9,169 nt of DNA from an uncultured Erysipelotrichaceae bacterium (GCA_947573745.1 CANPGX010000032.1:1-9169), one strand, 5' to 3'; counted from the first letter of the stretch, positions 1 to 6,568 are shown. The notes: generated by a model not told the origin, from the sequence alone. Numbers and translations are program-made.

Positions 1-315
1 AACAATAGAGCGTAAGATTGGATGATCTAAGCATCCATGATCTTTGATTTGTATAAATTGTTCATGACTGATGTAGGCATTATGTTCCATACGACCTTGT
101 AAATAAGGGCGTTTTAAAGTCAGTTCATAACGTTGATCTTTATAACGAATGCGTAAAGCATAATGGTGTTGATGAAGTATTTGATCTTTGCTTTCTAAAT
201 AATAATTGATTTGTTGATAGCCATCTTTTTCATCTTTTTTAAAATGATGTAAAAGAGTATAGTAATCTTCCTTAGAAAGTAATTGTTTGAATTCAATTTC
301 TAAATGTTGTTGCAT
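1..315 (-). CDS. CYTH domain protein (YjbK-like), 3' end cut off by window edge
   Basis: Reading the minus strand from an ATG at 315 gives 105 residues with no stop before the left edge, so the C-terminal part is missing. The protein starts MQQHLEIEFK, which carries the CYTH signature ExExK (E6, E8, K10). A QINYYLES segment follows at about 35-42, then LRIR (54-57) and TLK (66-68), which are alternating charged residues pointing into the triphosphate tunnel of the family. CYTH proteins bind triphosphate substrates with divalent metal; the Firmicutes YjbK group is usually seen as a putative adenylate cyclase-like or inorganic triphosphatase-type enzyme, with the physiological substrate unclear. 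An AGAAAGG-like ribosome binding site lies just upstream of the ATG on this strand. The gene is divergent from nadK, a neighbourhood common in Firmicutes. Family assignment is secure; the exact reaction is not. Confidence 0.88.
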   Translation of the reverse strand, partial: MQQHLEIEFKQLLSKEDYYTLLHHFKKDEKDGYQQINYYLESKDQILHQHHYALRIRYKDQRYELTLKRPYLQGRMEHNAYISHEQFIQIKDHGCLDHPILRSIV

Positions 316-337
316 ATCTTTTTTTCCTTTCTTGTTT

Positions 338-366
338 ATTTTAGCGTATCCATACTATGATTTCAA
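338..366 (-). promoter_or_regulatory. SigA-type promoter of the CYTH gene
   Basis: On the minus strand, TTGAAA (366-361) is followed after exactly 17 bases by TAAAAT (343-338). Each hexamer differs from consensus at one position. It lies just upstream of the CYTH start codon at 315, leaving a leader of about 15-20 bases that contains the ribosome binding site. Confidence 0.65.
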
Positions 367-378
367 CGCACTTTCACG

Positions 379-384
379 TATAAT
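379..384 (+). promoter_or_regulatory. -10 element for the nadK operon
   Basis: A perfect TATAAT lies 18 bases before the chosen nadK ATG. No good -35 is seen: the best hexamer at 16-base spacing, ATGATT at 357-362, matches at three of six positions, and it overlaps the -35 of the divergent CYTH promoter. Initiation about 7 bases downstream would put the RNA 5' end near 391, so the ribosome binding site AGGTGA (392-397) would sit at the very start of the transcript. Confidence 0.5.
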
Positions 385-402
385 AGAGCATAGGTGATGA
401 AC

Positions 403-1182
403 ATGAAGAAGTATACAATAGTATGTAAAAATGATGATCAAGCTTTAACTTTGAAAAATGAGATGCAACAACTTCTTGCTGGAAAGATGAAAGAAGATGC
501 TATATCTCCGGATTTTGTTGTGAGTATTGGTGGGGATGGCACACTTTTAAAAAGTATTCATCAATATGAAAGAGAGATAGATCATGTGATCTTTGTTGGG
601 ATCCATGCAGGAACACTGGGGTTTTTAACGCATTATCAATCAGAAGACTTGAAGAAGGCTGTGGAAAAAATGCTTGAAGAAGAACCTCATCTTATCTACC
701 GACGCTTATTAGAAGTAGATGTCAATCATGAACAGCGTTATCTGGCTTTTAATGAAGTACGTCTTGAAAACAGTTATATGACACAGATTGTTGACGTTTA
801 TATCGACCAACAATTTTTAGAGACGTTTAGAGGAACGGGTATTTGTATCAGTGGTTCTGCGGGTTCAACAGCTTATAATAAATCTTTGGGTGGAGCCATT
901 ATCTTTCCTGATTTATCAGTGCTTCAATTAAGTGAGATTGCTGGTATTCATCATAATGCTTATCGCTCATTGGGAAATAGTTTAATATTATCTTGTCAAC
1001 ACGAAATCAAATGTCATGTTGAAGGAAATGCACATACGATCTTAGGAATTGATCAAATGGTTTATCCAGTCCCTTGTTCATGTGATTTCATCATTCGTAC
1101 ACATCCTAGCCATCAAGTACGTTTCTTATGTAATGAAGACCATACTTTTGTATCTCGCTTAAGAAAGGCTTATATCATTTAA
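403..1182 (+). CDS. nadK: NAD kinase
   Basis: A cytosolic enzyme that phosphorylates NAD to NADP using ATP, or polyphosphate in some relatives. The 259-residue product has the usual length of the short bacterial form. Signature motifs are in order: GGDGT at 43-47 with the catalytic Asp45, a GTLGFL segment near 70-75, NE at 117-118, and GSTAYNKS at 154-161 followed by LGGA. The SEIAGI segment near 177-182 also fits. An in-frame GTG (394) and ATG (397) lie upstream, but AGGTGA at 392-397 gives a proper 5-base spacing only to the ATG at 403, so that start was chosen. One small oddity is RGTGICIS at 143-150, where many homologues have RGDG before the GSTAY loop. The gene overlaps the RluA-family gene by one base (TAATG), implying coupled translation. 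It is probably essential, because NAD kinase is normally the only route to NADP. Confidence 0.95.
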   Translation: MKKYTIVCKNDDQALTLKNEMQQLLAGKMKEDAISPDFVVSIGGDGTLLKSIHQYEREIDHVIFVGIHAGTLGFLTHYQSEDLKKAVEKMLEEEPHLIYRRLLEVDVNHEQRYLAFNEVRLENSYMTQIVDVYIDQQFLETFRGTGICISGSAGSTAYNKSLGGAIIFPDLSVLQLSEIAGIHHNAYRSLGNSLILSCQHEIKCHVEGNAHTILGIDQMVYPVPCSCDFIIRTHPSHQVRFLCNEDHTFVSRLRKAYII

Positions 1183-2039
1183 TGCAAAGAAGTTGGACGA
1201 TAGAAAAAGAGCAGGCCCAACAACGTATCGATGATTTTGCTTATGCCATGCATATTTCTAGAAAAGCTATGAAAGATGTTAAGATGAAGGGCTTGATCTT
1301 AGTGAATGGTCAAGAGCAAAATGTGCGCTACTTACTGCAAGAAAATGATCACCTCATCTTTATTTTTCCACCGGAAGAAAAAGGTATGCAGATGTTGAAA
1401 GAAGATATACCCTTGTCTATTCTTTATGAAGATAGTGAGTTTTTAGTCATTGATAAACCACAAGGCATGCCTTGCATTCCCAATCATACCTATACGCATC
1501 ATACCTTAGCCCAAGGTATTTTAGGGTACTATGACCAAATTGGTTTGGATTCAACCGTTCACTTAGTCAATCGTTTGGATAAAGAGACTGCTGGATTGCT
1601 TCTTGTTGCGAAACATCGTGATATGCATCATTACTTTTGTCAGGATATCAAGCGTGTTGAAAGGCATTATTATGCTTTAGTAAAAGGGCATTTTTCTTCA
1701 AAAGAAGGGATCATTGATGCTCCTATAGCAAGAAATGAAGCCTCTATCAAGCGTTTTATTGATGATTCTGGAAAAAGGGCGATCACCCATTATCGTGTTA
1801 TTCAAGAATATGAAGATACAAGTTTAGTTGAGTGCATCTTAGAGACAGGCAGAACCCATCAAATTCGTGTACATATGGCTTATATAGGACATCCTTTAAA
1901 AAATGATCCACTATATGATGAACCAGAAGCTCTTGAACCGATGTATCTAGATAGTGTCTATTTAAGTTTTATACATCCATTTACCCATCAGAAAATAGAA
2001 ATTCAAAAGAATGTTAGAAATCAAACAAAAAAAGATTGA
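1182..2039 (+). CDS. RluA-family RNA pseudouridine synthase
   Basis: Predicted to isomerise specific uridines in rRNA or tRNA to pseudouridine. The 285 residues start with an S4-like RNA-binding region (about 15-62, including RIDDF and LILVNG), followed by the catalytic domain. The family motif is NRLDKETAG at 130-138 with Asp133 as the catalytic residue; many homologues have His at the first position. GRTHQIRVHMA (223-233) and GHPLKNDPLY (236-245) are typical RluA-family C-terminal motifs. The start ATG shares its A with the TAA stop of nadK. AGAAAGG at 1162-1168 lies 13 bases upstream, rather far, which supports translation by coupling to nadK. The target nucleotide (RluD-like, RluC-like or another) cannot be told from this sequence. 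The stop codon lies inside the -35 element of the following promoter. Confidence 0.92.
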   Translation: MQRSWTIEKEQAQQRIDDFAYAMHISRKAMKDVKMKGLILVNGQEQNVRYLLQENDHLIFIFPPEEKGMQMLKEDIPLSILYEDSEFLVIDKPQGMPCIPNHTYTHHTLAQGILGYYDQIGLDSTVHLVNRLDKETAGLLLVAKHRDMHHYFCQDIKRVERHYYALVKGHFSSKEGIIDAPIARNEASIKRFIDDSGKRAITHYRVIQEYEDTSLVECILETGRTHQIRVHMAYIGHPLKNDPLYDEPEALEPMYLDSVYLSFIHPFTHQKIEIQKNVRNQTKKD

Positions 2040-2064
2040 CATTCTTTTTTATTTATCATAAAAT
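2036..2064 (+). promoter_or_regulatory. SigA promoter of the MarR-ABC exporter operon
   Basis: TTGACA at 2036-2041 is a perfect -35. After exactly 17 bases comes TAAAAT at 2059-2064, one mismatch from consensus. The -35 overlaps the stop codon of the preceding pseudouridine synthase gene. The predicted start near 2071 lies inside the palindrome at 2067-2080, so a bound repressor would block initiation. Confidence 0.78.
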
Positions 2065-2066
2065 AA

Positions 2067-2080
2067 GTTAGAGTTCTAAC
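2067..2080. promoter_or_regulatory. Candidate MarR operator (inverted repeat)
   Basis: GTTAGAGTTCTAAC is an inverted repeat with perfect 6-bp arms (GTTAGA / TCTAAC) around a 2-bp centre. It lies directly after the -10 element, over the expected transcription start and 15 bases before the marR-like start codon. The size, symmetry and position are those of MarR-family operators, so autorepression of the exporter operon is the likely role. Binding by this particular protein is inferred. Confidence 0.65.
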
Positions 2081-2095
2081 AAAAGAGGTGGAAGC

Positions 2096-2539
2096 ATGAA
2101 ACGTTATTTGGGAAGATCTATTGGAGAAGTATCTCATCGTATTCATTATTATTTAGATAACAAATTCATAGAATATCATATCCGTGGTAAAGCTGTAAGA
2201 ATTCTTGGATTTATTAATGCAGAATCCAAAAAAAGAAATATTTATCAAAGAGATATTGAAAAAGAATTTCATATTCGGCGTTCATCCGTGACTAGTGTCT
2301 TACAAAATCTTGAAAGACATGGTTTTATCGTAAGAGAAAGCGTGGAAGATGACGCACGTTTAAAAAAACTTGTGCTTACAGAAAAAGCAAAAATGGCACA
2401 AGATCAAGCTATTTCTGGTGTGCTTCAGTTTGAAGAAAATCTATTAGATTTATTTACACTTCAAGAACAGGAGCAGTTTTTTGAGTATTTAGATCGTATT
2501 TCGAATTATTTAAATCAAGAAAAGGAGGAACATGTATGA
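2096..2539 (+). CDS. MarR-family transcriptional regulator
   Basis: A 147-residue winged-helix dimeric regulator of usual MarR length. The helix-turn-helix spans about 51-78 (QRDIEKEFHI ... SVTSVLQNLERHGFI). The wing (about 79-95) has the family pattern DARLKKLVLT, matching the usual D-x-R-x-K-x-L-x-L-T. N- and C-terminal helices would form the dimer interface. The ribosome binding site GAGGTGG (2085-2091) is 4 bases before the ATG. The stop overlaps the first exporter gene (ATGA at 2536-2539), whose strong AAAGGAGG site (2521-2528) lies within this coding region. It probably represses its own operon through the palindrome at 2067-2080 and is released by a transported compound or a stress signal. 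The ligand is unknown. Confidence 0.92.
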   Translation: MKRYLGRSIGEVSHRIHYYLDNKFIEYHIRGKAVRILGFINAESKKRNIYQRDIEKEFHIRRSSVTSVLQNLERHGFIVRESVEDDARLKKLVLTEKAKMAQDQAISGVLQFEENLLDLFTLQEQEQFFEYLDRISNYLNQEKEEHV

Positions 2540-4269
2540 TAAAAAAATTATCGATTTATATTGGAAAGTATAAAAAACCAGCCATGCTTTCACCCATTAT
2601 GGTTTCTTTAGAAGTCGTGATGGAGGTTGTGATTCCCTTGCTGATGGCCATGATTATTGATGATGGCTTAGAAAAAGGGAATATGACGGTCGTTTTTGGT
2701 GTAGGTTTTGCGATGATCTTAGCTTCTTTATTATCTTTATTGTTTGGTATATTGAGTGGAAAATATTCTGCTGAAGCTTCTTCAGGTTTTGCCAAGAATC
2801 TTAGACAGGCACTTTTTTATCAAGTGCAGAATTTCTCATTTACAAACATTGATCGTTTTTCTACCTCTTCTTTAGTGACCCGTCTGACAACCGATGTCAG
2901 CAATGTTCAACAAGCGTTTCAAATGATCATTCGTATGTTTGTAAGAGCACCTATGATGTTGATCTTTGCTTTGATCATGTGTATTCGTATCAGTGTTCGA
3001 TTATCAGCTATTTTTTTATTAGCTATTCCATTTTTAATGGTTTCATTATATTTTATTATGACGAAAACACATCCTAACTTTTTAAAAATGTTTAAAAAGT
3101 ATGATTTAGTCAATCGTGTTGTACAAGAAAACTTGACAAGTATTCGTACAGTGAAGGCTTATGTTAGAGAAGATCACGAGATAGAGAAATTTGATGATGC
3201 TTCAGGTCAATTGAAACAATATTCTATCAATGCTGAGAAGCTATTGGCTCTTAATGGTCCCATCATGCAGACAACGGTTTATAGCTGTATGATCATGATT
3301 TCATGGTTTGGTGCTAGTCTGGTCGTTAGTGAAACGATGACGACAGGGCAATTGATGTCTTTATTTACGTATGTGATGCAAATCTTATCAAGTTTAATGA
3401 TGATTTCTATGGCTTTTGTGATGACAACGATGGCGAAAACAAGCGCTGATCGTATCATCGAAGTTCTTGATGAACAAAGTGATATTGTCAGTGGTGCTAA
3501 AGGATTGACCCAAGTGAAAGATGGTTCAATCATCTTTGATCATGTTTCTTTTAGTTATGCACAAGATGAAAATAAACTCGCTTTAGAAGATATCAGTTGC
3601 CATATCCCTAGTGGGGCAACAGTGGGTATCATTGGAGGTACAGGAACTGGAAAATCTTCTTTGGTTTCATTGATTCCAAGATTATATGATATTACAAAAG
3701 GGAAACTACTTATCGGTGGGGAAGATATCCACGATTATGATCTGGAAGCTTTAAGAAATGAAGTCTCTGTCGTATTACAGAAAAATGTTCTTTTTTCAGG
3801 AACGATCAAAGAAAATTTACGTTGGGGTAATCCTGAAGCTACAGATGAAGAAATCATCCGTGCATGTCAGTTGGCACAAGCAGAAGAATTTATTGAAAAA
3901 TTTCCTAACAAGTATGATACCTACATTGAGCAAGGTGGAACGAATGTTTCAGGTGGGCAAAAACAACGTTTATGTATTGCCCGTGCTTTGTTGAAGAAAC
4001 CAAAGATCTTGATTTTAGATGATTCAACGAGTGCTGTAGATACAAAGACAGATGCTTTGATTCGTCAAGCTTTTAAAGAAGAAATTCCTGATACAACGAA
4101 ATTGATCATTGCACAACGTGTTTCATCGATAGAAGATGCTGATATGATCATTGTTTTAAATGAAGGTAGTATCGACGCTATTGGAGATCATGAAACATTA
4201 TTAAAAACGAATCAAATCTATCAGGAAGTTTATGAATCTCAAGTGAAAGGAGGAGATGATGATGAATAG
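2536..4269 (+). CDS. ABC exporter half-transporter, subunit with degenerate ATPase site
   Basis: A 577-residue membrane protein with an N-terminal six-helix ABC transporter domain (about 15-300) and a C-terminal nucleotide-binding domain (about 330-565). Walker A is GGTGTGKS (367-374), the Q-loop is Gln415, and the signature is VSGGQ (471-475). Walker B ends ILDDS, so Asp496 replaces the usual catalytic Glu. The switch position reads IIAQR, so Gln527 replaces the usual His. These two changes mark the non-hydrolytic side of a heterodimeric exporter, as in LmrC, BmrC and TM287. The partner is the next gene, overlapping by 8 bases. By family, the pair would export hydrophobic drugs, peptides or lipids from the cytoplasmic membrane; the substrate is not predictable here. 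MarR control from upstream supports a drug or stress role. Confidence 0.93.
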   Translation: MIKKLSIYIGKYKKPAMLSPIMVSLEVVMEVVIPLLMAMIIDDGLEKGNMTVVFGVGFAMILASLLSLLFGILSGKYSAEASSGFAKNLRQALFYQVQNFSFTNIDRFSTSSLVTRLTTDVSNVQQAFQMIIRMFVRAPMMLIFALIMCIRISVRLSAIFLLAIPFLMVSLYFIMTKTHPNFLKMFKKYDLVNRVVQENLTSIRTVKAYVREDHEIEKFDDASGQLKQYSINAEKLLALNGPIMQTTVYSCMIMISWFGASLVVSETMTTGQLMSLFTYVMQILSSLMMISMAFVMTTMAKTSADRIIEVLDEQSDIVSGAKGLTQVKDGSIIFDHVSFSYAQDENKLALEDISCHIPSGATVGIIGGTGTGKSSLVSLIPRLYDITKGKLLIGGEDIHDYDLEALRNEVSVVLQKNVLFSGTIKENLRWGNPEATDEEIIRACQLAQAEEFIEKFPNKYDTYIEQGGTNVSGGQKQRLCIARALLKKPKILILDDSTSAVDTKTDALIRQAFKEEIPDTTKLIIAQRVSSIEDADMIIVLNEGSIDAIGDHETLLKTNQIYQEVYESQVKGGDDDE

Positions 4270-6154
4270 AAGACGTCCACAAGGAAGAGTAAAAATGGAT
4301 GAACATACCTTCTCTTCTTTGAAGCGATTAATGGGATATGTTTTTAAAAACTATGGTCGTTTATTTGTTTTAGTTATTCTATTGATTATTGTGAGTTCTT
4401 TAGCGAATGTTCAGGGAACACTTTTTATTCAAAGTCTGATTGATGATTATATTGCCCCTTTCATTGGGCAGCGTGATTTTGATAAAACTGGCTTATTTTA
4501 TGCTTTATTAAGAGTAGGTGGGTTCTTTGGTATTGGAGTCATCGCTTCTTATGGGTATTCCCGTATCATGGTCAATATTTCTCAGGGATCATTAAAAATG
4601 ATTCGTGATGATATGTTTAAGCATATGCAAAGTTTGCCTATTGTGTATTTTGATCAACACACTCATGGAGAATTGATGTCAAGATATACTAATGATACAG
4701 ATGCATTAAGACAGATGCTAGGACAAACCTTACCACAGATTGTCAATTCATTGATGACGATTATCAGTGTTTTTATCTCTATGTTAATTTTAAGTGTACC
4801 ACTGACTTGCATTACGGTTTTATCTACGGCCATGATGGTTTTTATTAGTAAAAAGGCAGCGATGTTAAGTGGAAAATATTTTGGCTTACAACAGGCTTCT
4901 TTAGGAAAATTAAATGGCTATATTGAAGAAATGATGGATGGTCAAAAAGTCGTTAAAGTCTTTACACATGAAGAAGAAGCAAAACGAGATTTTGATGTTT
5001 TGAATGAAGTTTTATGTGAAAACATGACAAAGGCTCACGGTTATTCTAATATGATGGGACCTATCTCTAATAATTTAGGGCATTTAACTTATAGTATTAC
5101 TGCTATGTCCGGCGCTGTTTTGGCTATTCAAGGTATTGGTTCATTGACTTTAGGAGGTTTAGCTTCATTCTTACAATTTACACGTAGCTTTAATCAGCCT
5201 ATTTCACAAATCACTCAACAATTTAATTCAATCGTTATGGCGTTAGCTGGGGCAACACGTATCTTTGATCTTATGGACCAAGCGCCAGAAATTGATGAAG
5301 GAAAAGTAACCTTGGTCAATATCGAAGAAGTCAATGGTCAGTGTATAGAAACTCCAAAATATACAGGCAAATGGGCATGGCGTCATGTTCATCCGGATGG
5401 TAGTGTAGAACTTGTACGTTTACAAGGTGATGTGCGTTTTGAAAATACCAACTTTGGTTATACAGAAGATAAGATGATTTTACACAATATTGAACTGTTC
5501 GCTAAACCTGGGCAAAAGGTCGCTTTTGTAGGGGCGACAGGTGCCGGAAAGACAACTATTACGAATTTAATCAATCGCTTTTATGATATCCAAAGTGGTT
5601 CAATCACCTATGATGGTATAGATGTTAAATTGATTAAAAAGGATGATTTAAGACATTCTTTGGGTATTGTTTTACAAGATACGCATTTATTTACCGGAAC
5701 GATTGCCGATAATATTCGTTATGGAAAATTGAATGCTACAGATGAAGAAGTTATTGCAGCAGCTAAATTAGCGAATGCAGATCATTTTATCCGTCATTTA
5801 CCGCAAGGCTATGATACGATCATTACAGGGGACGGGGCTAGCTTATCACAAGGACAGCGTCAGCTATTATCTATTGCCAGAGCAGCCATCAATAATCCAC
5901 CGGTACTGATTTTAGATGAAGCAACATCAAGTATTGATACACGTACGGAATCTTTAGTTCAAAAAGGTATGGATCAATTGATGGAAGGTAGAACCGTCTT
6001 TGTGATTGCGCATCGTTTATCTACAGTTAGAAATGCTGATGTGATCATGGTATTAGAAAATGGTGAGATTATTGAACGTGGTAATCATGATGCACTCATT
6101 CAACAAAAAGGTAAATATTATCAATTATATACAGGAGCCTTTGAACTTTCTTAA
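4262..6154 (+). CDS. ABC exporter half-transporter, partner subunit with canonical catalytic site
   Basis: About 630 residues: a membrane domain (about 30-335) and a nucleotide-binding domain (about 390-630). Counting from the first possible ATG at 4256, Walker A is GATGAGKT (426-433), the Q-loop Gln474, Walker B LILDEATS with catalytic Glu555, and the switch His586 (IAHR). The signature is LSQGQ (530-534) instead of LSGGQ. That substitution sits opposite the defective ATPase site of the upstream subunit, so the pair has one active and one degenerate site. An insert of about 40 residues between the two domains (about 352-391, with KWAW and HPDGSVEL) is longer than in homodimeric exporters. 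Three ATGs in a row (4256, 4259, 4262) are possible; the last gives 8-base spacing from AAAGGAGG (4246-4253) and was chosen. The gene overlaps its partner and is followed by a terminator. Confidence 0.93.
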   Translation: MNRRRPQGRVKMDEHTFSSLKRLMGYVFKNYGRLFVLVILLIIVSSLANVQGTLFIQSLIDDYIAPFIGQRDFDKTGLFYALLRVGGFFGIGVIASYGYSRIMVNISQGSLKMIRDDMFKHMQSLPIVYFDQHTHGELMSRYTNDTDALRQMLGQTLPQIVNSLMTIISVFISMLILSVPLTCITVLSTAMMVFISKKAAMLSGKYFGLQQASLGKLNGYIEEMMDGQKVVKVFTHEEEAKRDFDVLNEVLCENMTKAHGYSNMMGPISNNLGHLTYSITAMSGAVLAIQGIGSLTLGGLASFLQFTRSFNQPISQITQQFNSIVMALAGATRIFDLMDQAPEIDEGKVTLVNIEEVNGQCIETPKYTGKWAWRHVHPDGSVELVRLQGDVRFENTNFGYTEDKMILHNIELFAKPGQKVAFVGATGAGKTTITNLINRFYDIQSGSITYDGIDVKLIKKDDLRHSLGIVLQDTHLFTGTIADNIRYGKLNATDEEVIAAAKLANADHFIRHLPQGYDTIITGDGASLSQGQRQLLSIARAAINNPPVLILDEATSSIDTRTESLVQKGMDQLMEGRTVFVIAHRLSTVRNADVIMVLENGEIIERGNHDALIQQKGKYYQLYTGAFELS

Positions 6155-6170
6155 TGTTCAAGGCTTTTTT
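6137..6170 (+). terminator. Rho-independent terminator of the exporter operon
   Basis: The left arm GCCTTTGAAC (6137-6146) pairs with GTTCAAGGC (6156-6164), giving nine base pairs with one bulged T and a 9-base loop, followed directly by six T (6165-6170). The left arm lies in the last codons of the exporter gene and the stop codon is in the loop. It separates the exporter operon from the downstream cassette. Confidence 0.85.
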
Positions 6171-6258
6171 GATAGAAAAAAGCGTCATTCATGAAATTAA
6201 AAATTCTATGTTTGCTGTCATGGATTTTGGAGCGAATAAAACTTAAAAATAATCAAAT

Positions 6259-6274
6259 ATACCTTTTCGGGTAT
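6259..6274. promoter_or_regulatory. Operator-like site 1 of the hipBST-like cassette
   Basis: ATACC-TTTTCG-GGTAT: perfect 5-bp arms (6-bp if the outer T/A is counted) separated by 6 bases. It has the same architecture as the two sites that follow, and its centre is 41 bp from that of the next site. A perfect TATAAT (6272-6277) overlaps its right arm but has no convincing -35. The layout recalls the inverted repeats bound by HipB in E. coli, though the sequence differs. Confidence 0.55.
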
Positions 6275-6291
6275 AATTTAAGAGGAATATG

Positions 6292-6323
6292 TATAAATCA
6301 TACCCTATAGGGTATGATTTATA
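6292..6323. promoter_or_regulatory. Perfect 32-bp palindrome containing operator-like site 2
   Basis: Each half is 16 bases, TATAAATCATACCCTA and its exact reverse complement, with no spacer and no mismatch. The core ATACC-CTATAG-GGTAT (6300-6315) matches the architecture of the neighbouring sites. It lies 10 bases before the -35 element of the regulator gene. It is unlikely to be a terminator because no T-run follows. The best explanation is a high-affinity, possibly extended, operator for the Xre protein. Confidence 0.65.
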
Positions 6324-6332
6324 AGTAAATCG

Positions 6333-6361
6333 TTGACATTATACCCGATAGGGGTTATTCT
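6333..6361 (+). promoter_or_regulatory. Promoter of the hipBST-like cassette
   Basis: TTGACA at 6333-6338 is a perfect -35. TATTCT at 6356-6361 lies 17 bases later and matches the -10 consensus at four of six positions. Operator-like site 3 occupies the spacer. Transcription would begin about 6367-6369, at the start codon of the regulator gene itself. No other hexamer pair nearby looks better. Confidence 0.6.
6341..6356. promoter_or_regulatory. Operator-like site 3, inside the promoter spacer
   Basis: ATACC-CGATAG-GGGTT: a perfect left arm and a right arm matching GGTAT at three of five positions. It lies between the -35 and -10 hexamers, where bound repressor would directly exclude RNA polymerase. 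Its centre is exactly 41 bp from that of site 2. It is the weakest of the three sites, which would suit graded autoregulation. Confidence 0.5.
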
Positions 6362-6367
6362 TTAGTT

Positions 6368-6568
6368 ATGAATACTATTGCGCAATTTATTAAACAAAAA
6401 AGAAAAGAAGCAGGACTTACACAAGAAGAGTTTGCGATTCGTTCTGGACTCGGACTTCGTTTTGTTCGTGAACTTGAACAAGGCAAAGAAACGGTGCGAA
6501 TGGATAAAGTCAATCAAGCTCTTTCAATGTTTGGCATGCAAGCAGTTCCCGGAAGGAAGGATGATTAA
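6368..6568 (+). CDS. hipB: Xre-family regulator, HipB-like component of a hipBST-like system
   Basis: A 66-residue protein that is almost entirely a helix-turn-helix domain of the HipB/Y4mF type: IAQFIKQKRKEAGLTQEEFA at 4-23, recognition region SGLGLRFVRELEQGKETVRM at 26-45, then a helix ending in LSMFG. It lacks a long C-terminal tail, so it may act mainly as DNA-binding repressor while the next protein neutralises the kinase, as known for HipBST. There is no Shine-Dalgarno at normal distance; AGGGG (6350-6354) is 13 bases away and inside the promoter. The predicted transcript begins about at this ATG, suggesting leaderless translation. The stop overlaps the next start by one base (TAATG). 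It is expected to repress its own promoter through the three upstream sites. The name hipB is by family and gene order. Confidence 0.85.
   Translation: MNTIAQFIKQKRKEAGLTQEEFAIRSGLGLRFVRELEQGKETVRMDKVNQALSMFGMQAVPGRKDD

Noticed and set aside
2028..2050. Terminator after the RluA-family gene
   Set aside because: The stem is almost only A-T pairs with a 7-base loop and would be weak; the same bases form the -35 of the next promoter.
3758..3994. Plus-strand open frame of 78 residues in another frame within the first exporter gene
   Set aside because: Lies over the conserved ATPase domain, lacks its own ribosome binding site and family features.
6272..6277. Perfect TATAAT as a second promoter for the hipBST-like cassette
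   Set aside because: No -35-like hexamer at 16-18 bases and no TG extension upstream; it may arise from the operator arm. Not listed as a feature.
6191..6310. A 39-codon open frame in the gap after the exporter terminator
   Set aside because: No ribosome binding site, runs through two operator-like sites, and no recognisable motif. The gap from 6171 to 6258 otherwise shows nothing.
6292..6323. The 32-bp palindrome as a transcription terminator
   Set aside because: No T-run follows either arm's end on the plus strand (AAGTAAATC follows), and it lies upstream of the promoter.
6289..6324. An 11-codon open frame (MYKSYPIGYDL) inside the 32-bp palindrome, after AGAGG
   Set aside because: The spacing from AGAGG to ATG is only 3 bases, the frame is produced by the palindrome itself, and no promoter with a good -35 precedes it. 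A regulatory leader peptide cannot be excluded but is not supported.
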